Shown here: piece after piece, positions 1 through 7,110 of the stretch
How the letters are laid out: every line of letters begins with the position of its first letter
Position numbering within the stretch: the first letter of the stretch is position 1
Source of the DNA: Candidatus Sulfotelmatobacter sp.
GTDB lineage: Bacteria; Acidobacteriota; Terriglobia; Terriglobales; Acidobacteriaceae
Assembly: GCA_030037515.1 (NCBI GenBank)
Contig: JASHRE010000867.1
Coordinates: 1 to 22,631 of the forward strand
Direction: 5' to 3'
Length of the DNA stretch: 22,631 nt
The notes under the pieces: model-generated
The model's database searches: none
Seen by the model: only the letters and a program-made list of their open reading frames with translations
Told to the model about the DNA's origin: nothing
Made by a program: the position numbers and the translations under genes

Positions 1-242
1 ATTGACAGTAAATCAAGGACTTTTTGCACTTCTCCGTTGCGCACGACCCGCCTCAGACCGACACTTGCCGCATTATGACAGGGCACCATCACCTTCAGAC
101 TGCTGGCCTTGATGTTGAGCAGGTAATAGCGTTCGACCGAGGCACCAATGGACCGGCTACCGATGTGCTCGATAATTCCGACGCCATGGTTCGGGTAGAC
201 GACCTTGTCGCCTATGTGGAAATTCGCATCCGTGCTGCTCAT
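1..242 (-). CDS. carD: CarD/CdnL-family transcription regulator (N-terminal part, cut by window edge)
   Basis: The reverse strand from an ATG at 242-240 reads MSSTDANFHIGDKVVYPNHG, followed by VGIIEHIG, a YYLLNIK stretch and a VPCHNAASVGLRRVV stretch, and stays open to the left edge (80 codons). The GDKVVYP-HGVG opening is the hallmark of the Tudor-like RNA polymerase interacting domain of CarD/CdnL/TRCF proteins. In the family this domain binds the RNA polymerase beta subunit, and the missing C-terminal helical domain contacts the upstream edge of the -10 region to stabilise open complexes at rRNA and other promoters. AAGGGTG lies a few bases ahead of the ATG. The tRNA-Leu gene lies 231 bp upstream on the same strand, so some read-through is possible. 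The family call is sure; the C-terminal half is outside the window. Confidence 0.9.
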   Translation of the reverse strand, partial: MSSTDANFHIGDKVVYPNHGVGIIEHIGSRSIGASVERYYLLNIKASSLKVMVPCHNAASVGLRRVVRNGEVQKVLDLLS

Positions 243-473
243 AAGGCACCCTTTTGGTAGGTAATAAAGGGGTTGCGGGGAGAAAACGTTTGTAAACTAC
301 TGTAATTAGTCTACTCCCAAAATGGGACCAAAATCAAGGCGCAACGGGCGTTCAGCGCGTCCAGCAGCAGTCCTATTGCCCCTGGGGCGAGATGGGCTCG
401 GAGTCATGCGCATCGGGCCTTGTCGAGGCTGGAGAAATGGGAACCGACAACTGGGTCTGGGTACGGACTTTAC

Positions 474-560
474 TGGTGCCATCGAAGGGACTCGAACCCC
501 CACACCGTTGCCGGTACATGGACCTGAACCATGCGCGTCTGCCAATTCCGCCACGATGGC
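474..560 (-). tRNA. tRNA-Leu (anticodon CAG)
   Basis: On the reverse strand a complete 87-nt class II tRNA can be folded. The acceptor strands GCCATCG and CGATGGC pair perfectly, followed by discriminator A and an encoded CCA (476-474). The D-arm is of the GCGGAATTGGCAGACGC type usual for leucine tRNAs. The anticodon stem CATGG/CCATG closes the loop TTCAGGT, giving anticodon CAG, which reads CUG leucine codons. A long variable arm (ACCGGCAACGGT) and a T-arm with loop TTCGAGT complete it. CUG is a very common codon in this GC-rich DNA, so this is likely a major leucine isoacceptor. Confidence 0.97.
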
Positions 561-618
561 AAGTGGACTTCCGCTACAGCGGCAGCTACGGCTGCCGGAT
601 CGCTAGCCCGCCCCTCAT

Positions 619-646
619 ATTCTACAAGCGCGCGGCATGCTGTCAA
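619..646 (-). promoter_or_regulatory. Sigma-70-type promoter of the tRNA-Leu gene
   Basis: On the reverse strand a perfect TTGACA (646-641) is followed after 16 bp by TAGAAT (624-619), then by a G/C-rich discriminator (ATGAGGGGCGGG). Consensus -35, near-consensus -10 and a GC-rich discriminator are typical of strong, stringently controlled stable-RNA promoters. The expected transcript starts near 612, about 50 nt before the mature tRNA. That leader contains small inverted repeats (GGCAGC/GCTGCC at 581-596; CCGCT/AGCGG at 571-582) which could mark processing. No start-site data are available. Confidence 0.7.
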
Positions 647-779
647 CGTTGGTCGCTGCGGCGCGCGCACTCTTGCTCCTGCATCATCCGACAGTGTCGG
701 GTCCTGGCCCCGGCACAAATTTCACTTTGCCCGCAACATTCGGATAGCCGGCTCGGCGGCGATGCTCTACGCTTTGGTC

Positions 780-1910
780 ATGACAACGATGAATGCCACA
801 CTTTCAGACGAAGGCATGAGTCCAATGGCCGGCTCTTGCTCCAGCTCCAAAACGTCGCCCCAGCCGAGCCACGATCCGCGCTGGGAGGCGGTTCTCGCCC
901 GCGACCCGGCTCGCGACGGCGAATTTGTCTTTGCCGTCTCGAGCACCGGCGTCTACTGCCGGCCGTCGTGCCCGGCCCGCCGGCCGCGGCGGCAAAAAGT
1001 CGAATTCTTCGCCCTCCCGGAGGAGGCCGAACGCGCGGGATATCGGGCCTGCCTGCGCTGCCACCCCAGGTCCTGGAGCCGAAAGGGCCAGGCTGACCCC
1101 ACCCGAGCAATCTGCCGCTTCATCGAGCAGCATCTGGATGAGCCAGTCACGCTGGTGCGCCTGGGCCGGGAGTTCCAGCAGAGCCCGTTCCATCTGCAGC
1201 GGCGATTCAAGGCTGCCCTCGGTGTCACGCCACGCGAGTATGCTGACTCGTGCCGCCTGCGCTTGCTGAAGCGCAATCTGCAATCCGGCGAAAACGTCAC
1301 GCGCGCGATGTACGAGGCTGGATACGGTTCCAGCAGCCGCTTGTATGAGCGTACGGCTTCGCAACTTGGCATGACTCCCGACAAATATCGTCGCGGTGCG
1401 ATTGCAGCTGCGATCCGCTATGCCATCACCGACTCGCCGCTGGGCCGAATGCTCATCGCGGCGACCGATCGCGGCATCTGCGCGATTCGGTTCGGGGATA
1501 GCGACGGCGAACTGCTCGAAGGATTGAAGCGCGAATTTCCGTTCGCGACGCGCAGACCCGGGGAAAGCGGCCTGCGCACCTGGACCAATGCGGTGCTGCA
1601 ACAGATGAACCACAAGACGACAAACTCCTCTCTACCACTCGACATACGCGCGACCGCGTTTCAGCGGCGGGTATGGAAATATTTGCAGTCGATTCCGTTC
1701 GGTGAGACCCGTTCCTACCATCAGGCGGCGCAGGATATCGGCCAGTCAACCGCCGCACGCGCCGTCGCCCGCGCCTGCGCGATGAATCCCGTCGCTGTGG
1801 CCATTCCGTGCCATCGCGTGGTGCGCCAGAATGGCGCTCTGGGCGGGTATCGCTGGGGCGTTGAACGGAAGAAAACGCTGCTGGAGATGGAGCACGCCCG
1901 GAATCGGTAA
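780..1910 (+). CDS. ada: Ada: bifunctional alkylation-response regulator / methylated-DNA-[protein]-cysteine methyltransferase
   Basis: The 376-residue product has the three parts of Ada in order. An N-terminal zinc domain (about 32-100; DPRWEAVLARDP, then CRPSC and CLRC) supplies Cys60, Cys64, Cys91 and Cys94; the equivalent first Cys of E. coli Ada accepts methyl groups from phosphotriesters. An AraC-type helix-turn-helix region (about 110-210) follows. The C-terminal O6-alkylguanine transferase domain (about 215-370) carries the PCHR active site with Cys344. In the family, methylated Ada activates its own regulon and repairs O6-methylguanine by suicide transfer. Length agrees with E. coli Ada (354 residues) apart from a longer Ser-rich N-terminus. 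No good ribosome site marks the start; ATGs at 762, 816 and 825 are alternatives. No alkB or alkA lies next to it, and I saw no clear Ada box upstream. Confidence 0.95.
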   Translation: MTTMNATLSDEGMSPMAGSCSSSKTSPQPSHDPRWEAVLARDPARDGEFVFAVSSTGVYCRPSCPARRPRRQKVEFFALPEEAERAGYRACLRCHPRSWSRKGQADPTRAICRFIEQHLDEPVTLVRLGREFQQSPFHLQRRFKAALGVTPREYADSCRLRLLKRNLQSGENVTRAMYEAGYGSSSRLYERTASQLGMTPDKYRRGAIAAAIRYAITDSPLGRMLIAATDRGICAIRFGDSDGELLEGLKREFPFATRRPGESGLRTWTNAVLQQMNHKTTNSSLPLDIRATAFQRRVWKYLQSIPFGETRSYHQAAQDIGQSTAARAVARACAMNPVAVAIPCHRVVRQNGALGGYRWGVERKKTLLEMEHARNR

Positions 1911-2052
1911 AGCTTTAAACGCAAGAGCGCGGGGGAAAGCTCGCAGAGAGTGTCAGCAAGACCGGACATTGCTCGGCGAACTTAGTCAGCGCTGGCAAGC
2001 CTTCGATCTAAAAAAATCAAGGTCCGCATCCTTTCGGGAGAACCGCAACCGG

Positions 2053-2084
2053 GGAGCGGCGCCCGGGCGCTCGCCAGCCGCTCC
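2053..2084 (+). terminator. GC-rich stem-loop between ada and the SAM hydrolase gene
   Basis: GGAGCGGC (2053-2060) pairs perfectly with GCCGCTCC (2077-2084) around a 16-nt loop that itself holds the palindrome GCCCGGGC. It lies about 140 bp after ada and 80 bp before the next start. No T-run follows on the plus strand, so it may be a transcription barrier, an mRNA-stabilising structure or an untranslated-leader element rather than a classical intrinsic terminator. Confidence 0.35.
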
Positions 2085-2163
2085 GCTGATATAGAATTCC
2101 CCTCGCCTTTTCTTCAGTGACTCCGTTGATTGAGTCCAAATTCTTGCCAGCTTGAGGAAACTC

Positions 2164-3096
2164 ATGAGCGTATCGCAATTGCGACGTAGATTCGCGGCGC
2201 GTTTTTTCACCGGCGCATTGATCCTTTTCTTGCTAGCCGCATCGGCCTTGCTCGATGGCGAAAATCCTCCGGCGCAGAAATATCCGCCCACCATCGTCTT
2301 CATGACCGATTTCGGCCTGGTCGACGATTCGGTCGCGCTTTGCCGCGGTGTGATGTATTCGATCATGCCGGAGGTGCGCATCGTCGATCTCACGCACCAG
2401 GTCCCGCCCTTTTCGATCCTCGATGGAGCCAGATTTTTATACGGCGCCACGCCCTATTTCCCCACCGGCACGGTGTTTGTCGTGGTGGTCGATCCAGGGG
2501 TGGGGAGTTCGCGCAAGGCAATCGTGGCGCACTCCAAACGCGGGCAATACTTCGTCCTGCCCGATAACGGCCTGCTCACCCTGGTCGAGCAACGCGACGG
2601 TATTGACGCCGTGCGAGTGATTACGAATTCCGATTGGATGATCGGCGGCAAACTATCCTCGACCTTTCACGGCCGCGACATTTTTTCTCCCGTCGGCGCC
2701 CATGTGGCGCGCGGCGATGACTGGACCACCGCTGGACCGGAGATGCCTGTTGCTGATCTGGTTCGTCTGCATCTGAAAACGGCAGCCCTCGACGATCGTG
2801 GTCTGAGTGCGACCGTCATCGCGATCGATGGCCCGTTCGGCAACCTCATCACCAACGTTGACGCAGAAGACTTCTTGAAACTTGGTTACCAGCATGGGCA
2901 GGAAATTCCCCTCACGCTTGGAGGTCGCGACTTCAAAATTCCGTTCGCGAAAACGTTCAGCGACGTTCCGCTGCACCATCCGCTGCTCTACATCGACTCG
3001 CGCGGACACCTGGCGCTGGCGCTCAACCAGAAAAGCTTTGCCACGACCTATGGAATCACGCCACCGCTGGCGTTGGAGATTCCGAAGGCGAAGTGA
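2164..3096 (+). CDS. Exported SAM hydrolase (DUF62 / SAM hydroxide adenosyltransferase family)
   Basis: Enzymes of this family hydrolyse S-adenosylmethionine to adenosine and methionine and are relatives of fluorinase and chlorinase. Family signatures are the opening MTDFGLVDD (about 47-55, nucleoside-binding Asp), VVDPGVGSSRK (about 110), LPDNGLL (about 132), STFHGRDIFSPVGAH (about 165-180) and IDGPFGNLITN (about 215). Asp, Arg and His residues that could form the family's catalytic triad are present. The N-terminus (RRR, then a hydrophobic stretch to ALLAASA near residue 28) looks like a signal peptide, so the mature protein is probably periplasmic or membrane-attached. ATG 2164 has GAGG six bases ahead; a TTG at 2152 is an alternative. 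It converges with the PNP gene (18-bp gap). The adjacent genes consume adenosine and inosine, which fits. Substrate is inferred from the family. Confidence 0.85.
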   Translation: MSVSQLRRRFAARFFTGALILFLLAASALLDGENPPAQKYPPTIVFMTDFGLVDDSVALCRGVMYSIMPEVRIVDLTHQVPPFSILDGARFLYGATPYFPTGTVFVVVVDPGVGSSRKAIVAHSKRGQYFVLPDNGLLTLVEQRDGIDAVRVITNSDWMIGGKLSSTFHGRDIFSPVGAHVARGDDWTTAGPEMPVADLVRLHLKTAALDDRGLSATVIAIDGPFGNLITNVDAEDFLKLGYQHGQEIPLTLGGRDFKIPFAKTFSDVPLHHPLLYIDSRGHLALALNQKSFATTYGITPPLALEIPKAK

Positions 3097-3114
3097 ACAA
3101 GCGTCCGGGCTTGA

Positions 3115-3951
3115 TCAAGCCACGTTCCGCGCGACCCGGGCCAGCACCGCGCGCAGCAGGGCTTCGAACTTGCTCTTCACGCGCTCGCCGGTGGCCATGA
3201 CTTGCTCATGGGAGAGCGGCTGATCGAGGATTCCCGCTGCCATATTGGTCACGCACGAAATCGCGAGAACTTTCAGATTCATGTGCCGCGCGGCAATCAC
3301 TTCCGCGACGGTGGACATGCCGACCAGATCTGCTCCGATTCGCCGCAGATACTCGATCTCCGCCGGGGTTTCGTAGCTCGGTCCAAGCAGCGCCGCGTAG
3401 ATTCCTTCCTGGAGCTCGATGTTGAGCTTTTCCGCTTCCTCGTGCGCCATCGCACGATATTCCGGCGCGTAGGCCCGCGTCATGTCGGGAAAACGAACGC
3501 CGAAGCGATCCTCATTCGCACCGGCCAGCGGATTCACGCCCTGCAGATTAATATGGTCGCGAATTAACACCAGCGCGCCCTGCGAATAGCTGAGATTGAT
3601 CCCGCCGGCCGCGTTGGTCAGAATGACCGCGCCGACGCCCATGCGCCCGAACACGCGAATGGGAAACGTGACCTGCTGCGCCGAATAGCCTTCATAGCAA
3701 TGAACGCGTCCCTGCATGGCCGCCACGGGCACAGAGCCGGCACGACCGACGACCATGCGTCCGGCGTGGCCGATCGCGGTCGAACAAGGAAAATTCGGAA
3801 TTTCGGCAAATGGCACACCGACCGCATCGCTCAGCGAATCGGCGAAAGCGCCGAGTCCGGAGCCCAGCACGAGTCCGATCTTCGGTCGCAGCGGTGTGCG
3901 CGCCTGAATGAACTGTGCGGCGGCATCGGCGAGCGTGAAAGGGTCTGGCAT
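3115..3951 (-). CDS. punA: Purine nucleoside phosphorylase, trimeric (family II) type
   Basis: The 278-residue protein catalyses phosphorolysis of purine nucleosides to base plus (deoxy)ribose-1-phosphate. It shows the phosphate-binding GLVLGSGLG (about 26-34), RVHCYEGY (about 82-89), TNAAGG, GPSYETPAEI with the purine-contacting Glu, GMSTVAEVIAARH, and VTNMAAG with Asn about 236. That Asn matches the 6-oxopurine-selective residue of human-type PNP rather than the Asp of methylthioadenosine phosphorylases, so inosine and guanosine are the likely substrates. It has no signal peptide and is cytoplasmic. The ATG at 3951 fits the domain boundary, and AAGG overlapping the stop of the upstream gene precedes it. 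It is the last gene of a minus-strand operon after an adenosine deaminase and an ERCC4 nuclease (8-bp gap), which matches its role of using the inosine made by the deaminase. Confidence 0.93.
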   Translation of the reverse strand: MPDPFTLADAAAQFIQARTPLRPKIGLVLGSGLGAFADSLSDAVGVPFAEIPNFPCSTAIGHAGRMVVGRAGSVPVAAMQGRVHCYEGYSAQQVTFPIRVFGRMGVGAVILTNAAGGINLSYSQGALVLIRDHINLQGVNPLAGANEDRFGVRFPDMTRAYAPEYRAMAHEEAEKLNIELQEGIYAALLGPSYETPAEIEYLRRIGADLVGMSTVAEVIAARHMNLKVLAISCVTNMAAGILDQPLSHEQVMATGERVKSKFEALLRAVLARVARNVA

Positions 3952-3959
3952 GGCGCGCC

Positions 3960-4559
3960 TTACAGATCGCCATCGGCCAGATAACGGCCGTGACCATGGC
4001 AATCCAGCCAATCATACAGAAAGGTCTGGTAAAGAAACGACGCAACAATCTCTTCGCCCAGTTCGTGCGACTCGGTGCAGATAAAGGGCAGGCGCAGCCC
4101 CGCCAGCACGGCGATGAGCGACTGGGTGATTCGGTTCGGATTCGCGGCGCGATAAGGATACTCGGATTTGATTTGGCTGAATGGTGCTGTCACGACCACC
4201 AGGCTGTGCGGCAGACGGCTCATGCGCCGCAGTCGCTCTACAAACACGGCGCGGTTGGTCGTGAACGACTGGATCAGATCGGCGAGGTTCTTGCGCTCGA
4301 CCAGGCAGGAATTCTCCATCCCCTCGACCGAATAATCACCCAAGGGAAGCGCGCGGTACTCGATCCGCTCAAACCACGCCCGAAAGCGGCGAAACGACAG
4401 CGGATTCTGTTCGCGCGTATCGATGATGGCGACGGGCAACGGCGTGCGCAGTTGCGTTCCGCCGCGCTCGGCAACGACGGGCAGGATGGGCGGCAGGACC
4501 GGAACTGGCCGGTCCGTCCATTCGAGCGGCGATGGGATCAGCGTGCGTTTGCGCGGCAT
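3960..4559 (-). CDS. ERCC4 (XPF-type) nuclease domain protein
   Basis: The 199-residue protein has the metal-dependent nuclease core of the XPF/MUS81 family. Visible motifs are IIDTREQNP (Asp47, Glu50), LPLGDYSV (Asp75) and the signature ERKNLAD (Glu88, Arg89, Lys90, Asp94), followed by the helical segment LIQSFTTNRAVFVERLRRM. The helix-hairpin-helix and helicase parts of eukaryotic XPF are absent, as in other stand-alone bacterial ERCC4 proteins. The Pro-rich N-terminal 40 residues look unstructured, and the C-terminus ends in a short His/Gly segment. Structure-specific DNA cleavage is the family expectation; the natural substrate is unknown. It sits between the deaminase (6-bp gap) and PNP (8-bp gap), so all three are probably co-transcribed, though no biochemical link to purine salvage is obvious. 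The active-site residues look intact. Confidence 0.85.
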   Translation of the reverse strand: MPRKRTLIPSPLEWTDRPVPVLPPILPVVAERGGTQLRTPLPVAIIDTREQNPLSFRRFRAWFERIEYRALPLGDYSVEGMENSCLVERKNLADLIQSFTTNRAVFVERLRRMSRLPHSLVVVTAPFSQIKSEYPYRAANPNRITQSLIAVLAGLRLPFICTESHELGEEIVASFLYQTFLYDWLDCHGHGRYLADGDL

Positions 4560-4565
4560 CTTTGG

Positions 4566-6089
4566 TCAGAACTTCCTTTCAAAATCAGCGAACTCGGTTT
4601 CCAGCTTCCATTGTTCGCGTGCGCGCTCGCTTGCCGCGAGGAACCGGCTGCAGGCCGGCGTCGGCTTTCCGGCAAGATCGGCGGCGCAGGCCGAGACCAG
4701 CCGGAACTCACCTGTTGTCGTGGCCCACAGACTCGCGCCCGGCAAAAAGCTGTGCTCCAGGCTCTGCCGCGTCATGCGCTTCATCTCCGGATAGCTGAAA
4801 TGATAGCTCTCGAGCGCGCGCAAATATTCATGCGTCATATCGGAGCGCGACACGCCCTCATCATCGGTGGAAAGCGCGACAGGCACTCCGTATTTTATGT
4901 AGATGGGCAGCGGATGGTCGTCACCGCTGATGTCGAGAATTTCGTCATTCGATGTCAGATTGATTTCCACCAGCACCTTGCGCTTGGCCATTTCCTGCAT
5001 CAGCCCGATGGGATCTTTCTCTGACATCACCGATGCGCCGTGACCGATGCGCTCGGCGTGTCCGCGCTCTACCGATGCGCGAATGTGAAACGTCAGGTCT
5101 TCGGGCTTGACCAGTCCCGCAGCCAGTTCGCCGGCGTGCAGCGCGATGTGCACGTTCGGATAAACGCCATGCAAATAGTCGAGCATCGCCATGTGCAGGT
5201 TGAAATCGTGAATGGGAACGTACCAGTCCTCAGGCATCACGAGGTTCAATCCAACAAAGCGCGGATCGGACGAGGCCAGTTCAAATCCCAGCAGAATCTC
5301 GGCGAAAACGGCTTCCCGCGGCAGGCCGCGGAACACTTGATACAAATACCGCACGGTCACGCTGCAGCCCGGCTCCGCTTCCGCGCTTCCGCATTTCAAC
5401 TTGGAGTGCACGCGCGCTTGATCTTCGGCAAGAGTCTGGCTGGTCGCGGCCGCAATCTCTTGCAACCCTCCGGCTCGCAACCGGGCGCGCATTTTGCCGA
5501 AATCATCGTCCCATCCGAGCTTCATGCCGAGTTCGGCGGCGTTCATTCCATCCGCGGTGAGCATGAATTCGATGTATTGCACACGCTCGCGCGCCGCTCG
5601 ATCAACCACGCTGGCTACGGCATCGGCGACGTGCCCATTCACCGCCAGATCAAACTTATCAAACGCCGCGAAGAAATGGTCGTGTCCGGATTCCTCTCCC
5701 GGGCGCCAGTTACGCATCGACCAGGCATCGATAAGCTGGCTGTAGAGGACATGGTCCGCGTACGCGCAGCGTATGCCCGGCTTCGATGTATATTTTTCGC
5801 ACGTATCGCACGGGGGCGCGAGCAACTGCGAAGTCGTGCGATCGACGCAAACATTGTCAGACGCGGCAAAGTCGATCAGATCCTCGGCATAGATCGCGCC
5901 ACTCAGATGATTGTGCAGGTCGCCGCCCTTGGGCATGTCGTGAGCAAACCGCAGCAGCAACGAAGGCTGGTTGCGGATCGACACCAGATAACGGGCGGTT
6001 TTCTGCTCGGAGGTTTGCGCCGACACCAGGCCGCAGAACGCGAACCAAGCCAGAATGCCGAGCGCCGGTCTGGGGTAGCCAGATCGCAT
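4566..6089 (-). CDS. Exported adenosine deaminase, ADGF/CECR1-like
   Basis: The product (507 residues from ATG 6089) deaminates adenosine to inosine in family members. Metal ligands and active-site residues of the adenosine/AMP deaminase barrel are all visible: DLHNHLSG (His59, His61), HAGE, RIGHG, and STDDEGV near the C-terminal third. The opening MPKGGDLHNH and the size, well above the roughly 340 residues of cytoplasmic Add, resemble secreted ADGF/ADA2-type enzymes. The start was chosen because it yields a clean signal peptide (hydrophobic ALGILAWFAFCGLVSA, cut after Ala24); upstream in-frame starts at 6140 and 6218 would bury it. Several Cys residues in the insert (about 80-110 and 240-260) suit an exported, disulfide-containing protein. 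It is the first gene of the operon with the ERCC4 nuclease and PNP, and faces away from the redoxin gene. Confidence 0.88.
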   Translation of the reverse strand: MRSGYPRPALGILAWFAFCGLVSAQTSEQKTARYLVSIRNQPSLLLRFAHDMPKGGDLHNHLSGAIYAEDLIDFAASDNVCVDRTTSQLLAPPCDTCEKYTSKPGIRCAYADHVLYSQLIDAWSMRNWRPGEESGHDHFFAAFDKFDLAVNGHVADAVASVVDRAARERVQYIEFMLTADGMNAAELGMKLGWDDDFGKMRARLRAGGLQEIAAATSQTLAEDQARVHSKLKCGSAEAEPGCSVTVRYLYQVFRGLPREAVFAEILLGFELASSDPRFVGLNLVMPEDWYVPIHDFNLHMAMLDYLHGVYPNVHIALHAGELAAGLVKPEDLTFHIRASVERGHAERIGHGASVMSEKDPIGLMQEMAKRKVLVEINLTSNDEILDISGDDHPLPIYIKYGVPVALSTDDEGVSRSDMTHEYLRALESYHFSYPEMKRMTRQSLEHSFLPGASLWATTTGEFRLVSACAADLAGKPTPACSRFLAASERAREQWKLETEFADFERKF

Positions 6090-6290
6090 AATGGAGCGGA
6101 CAAACACACCTTCCGGAATGAGGGATTGTAATCGCTGCATCGTTGCAAGAGCCAATTCATCAAAATGGCGGCGGGCTTTCCTGGTCGGGGGATTGAGGTT
6201 TGACGCCAGTTGCAGCACAGGCCCGGACCCTATCGGGCGGGGACTCGGTTGGTTCGGTAAAATCGTTTCGAGGTAAGCGGGGATTCACCT

Positions 6291-6788
6291 ATGACTGCCT
6301 TAGCGACTGGAAAGAAAGCCCCTGACTTTTCCCTCCGAACCTTGGACGGGCGCAATGTTGCGCTGGCCGACGAACGGGCTCGCGGCCCCGTTGTGCTGGC
6401 CTTTTTCAAAGTTTCATGTCCCACATGTCAATACACTTTCCCGTTTCTTGAGCGACTCTACAGATCGTACCGTAACAGCGGAGTGTCCATGGTCGGCATC
6501 TCGCAGAACGACGCCAAGGAAACCGCCGCGTTTGTCAAAGAATTCGGCGTCACGTTTCCCGTGCTGCTCGACGAAGTCGGCCGATATCCCGTGTCGAATG
6601 CCTATGGATTGACCAACGTACCGACGGTGTTCTGGGTCGCGCAGGACGGCGAAATTGAAGTTTCCAGCGTGGGATGGGTCAAGGCCGACTTTGAGCAAAT
6701 CAACCGCAAACTGGCCGCGTCGGGGAAAGCCGCGCCAGCGGTGGTATTCAAGCCGGGAGAGGACGTCCGCGATTTCCGCGCAGGTTGA
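6291..6788 (+). CDS. Thioredoxin-fold redoxin / TlpA-like thiol-disulfide protein
   Basis: The 165-residue protein has the AhpC/TSA-redoxin layout: GKKAPDFSLRTLDG (about 7-20), a beta strand VVLAFF, the dithiol motif CPTC (Cys43, Cys46), VGISQNDAKET, and the cis-Pro segment TNVPTVFWV (about 108-116). Both cysteines of the CxxC are present, suggesting a thiol-disulfide reductase or resuscitating peroxiredoxin-like role. There is no signal peptide, so unlike classical TlpA or ResA it is predicted to act in the cytoplasm. The ATG is the only sensible start before the domain; GCGGGGA stands about 8 bases ahead. A TAAAAT box at 6258-6263 could be its -10, but no good -35 was seen. The partner and substrate are unknown. 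Confidence 0.8.
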   Translation: MTALATGKKAPDFSLRTLDGRNVALADERARGPVVLAFFKVSCPTCQYTFPFLERLYRSYRNSGVSMVGISQNDAKETAAFVKEFGVTFPVLLDEVGRYPVSNAYGLTNVPTVFWVAQDGEIEVSSVGWVKADFEQINRKLAASGKAAPAVVFKPGEDVRDFRAG

Positions 6789-7110
6789 GGATCAAAAAAC
6801 TAGCCGCCGGTCCGGCGGCCGAGAAAACCTCGAACAAGAGGGGCGCCTCATCCTCGTCCCGCCGCTTTTGGGGGGGAGAGGATGGGGCCTCCGACTTTCC
6901 CAGCAATCCATCGGGCGGCCGCACACCTCCGTACACGGGCCGCCGCGTACGCCTTCCCGCCAGTCGTTGCACTCTCGTGCACTATTTCGGGGGTTCTGTT
7001 GCACTGTCGGAAGCGCGCTCCGCTACAATCGTCCTAGCGATTTCAGCTGAAAATTGACAATCAAGAATGCGACGGTCTTGCGGTTGGCGAGAGGGCTGTC
7101 GATACGATCG
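6789..7110. other. Intergenic region (322 bp) between redoxin and M28 peptidase genes
   Basis: No convincing gene was found on either strand. It holds a GC-rich hairpin (GCCGCCGG 6803-6810 with CCGGCGGC 6812-6819). On the minus strand this hairpin runs into a TTTTTT stretch (6799-6794), so it could stop antisense transcription. Two near-identical 12-mers, GTTGCACTCTCG (6966-6977) and GTTGCACTGTCG (6998-7009), are 32 bp apart. A TACAAT (7024-7029) could be the -10 of the peptidase promoter, with TTGCAC (6999-7004) as a weak -35 at a long 19-bp spacing. Confidence 0.4.

Noticed and set aside
531..779. Extension of ada upstream to position 531
   Set aside because: It would run the protein through the tRNA-Leu gene and its promoter; the domain begins well after 780.
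3108..3121. 14-bp palindrome GGCTTGATCAAGCC over the PNP stop codon
   Set aside because: It has no loop and no T-run; it could serve as a weak bidirectional terminator between the convergent genes, but evidence is too thin.
3990..6131. Two long plus-strand open frames (344 and 363 codons) opposite the ERCC4 nuclease and adenosine deaminase genes
   Set aside because: Arg/Gln/His-rich composition with no domain, and fully overlapping minus-strand genes with intact catalytic motifs.
6803..6819. Terminator of the redoxin gene
   Set aside because: The hairpin has a one-base centre and no T-run on the plus strand; the T-run lies on the minus-strand side, where no gene ends.
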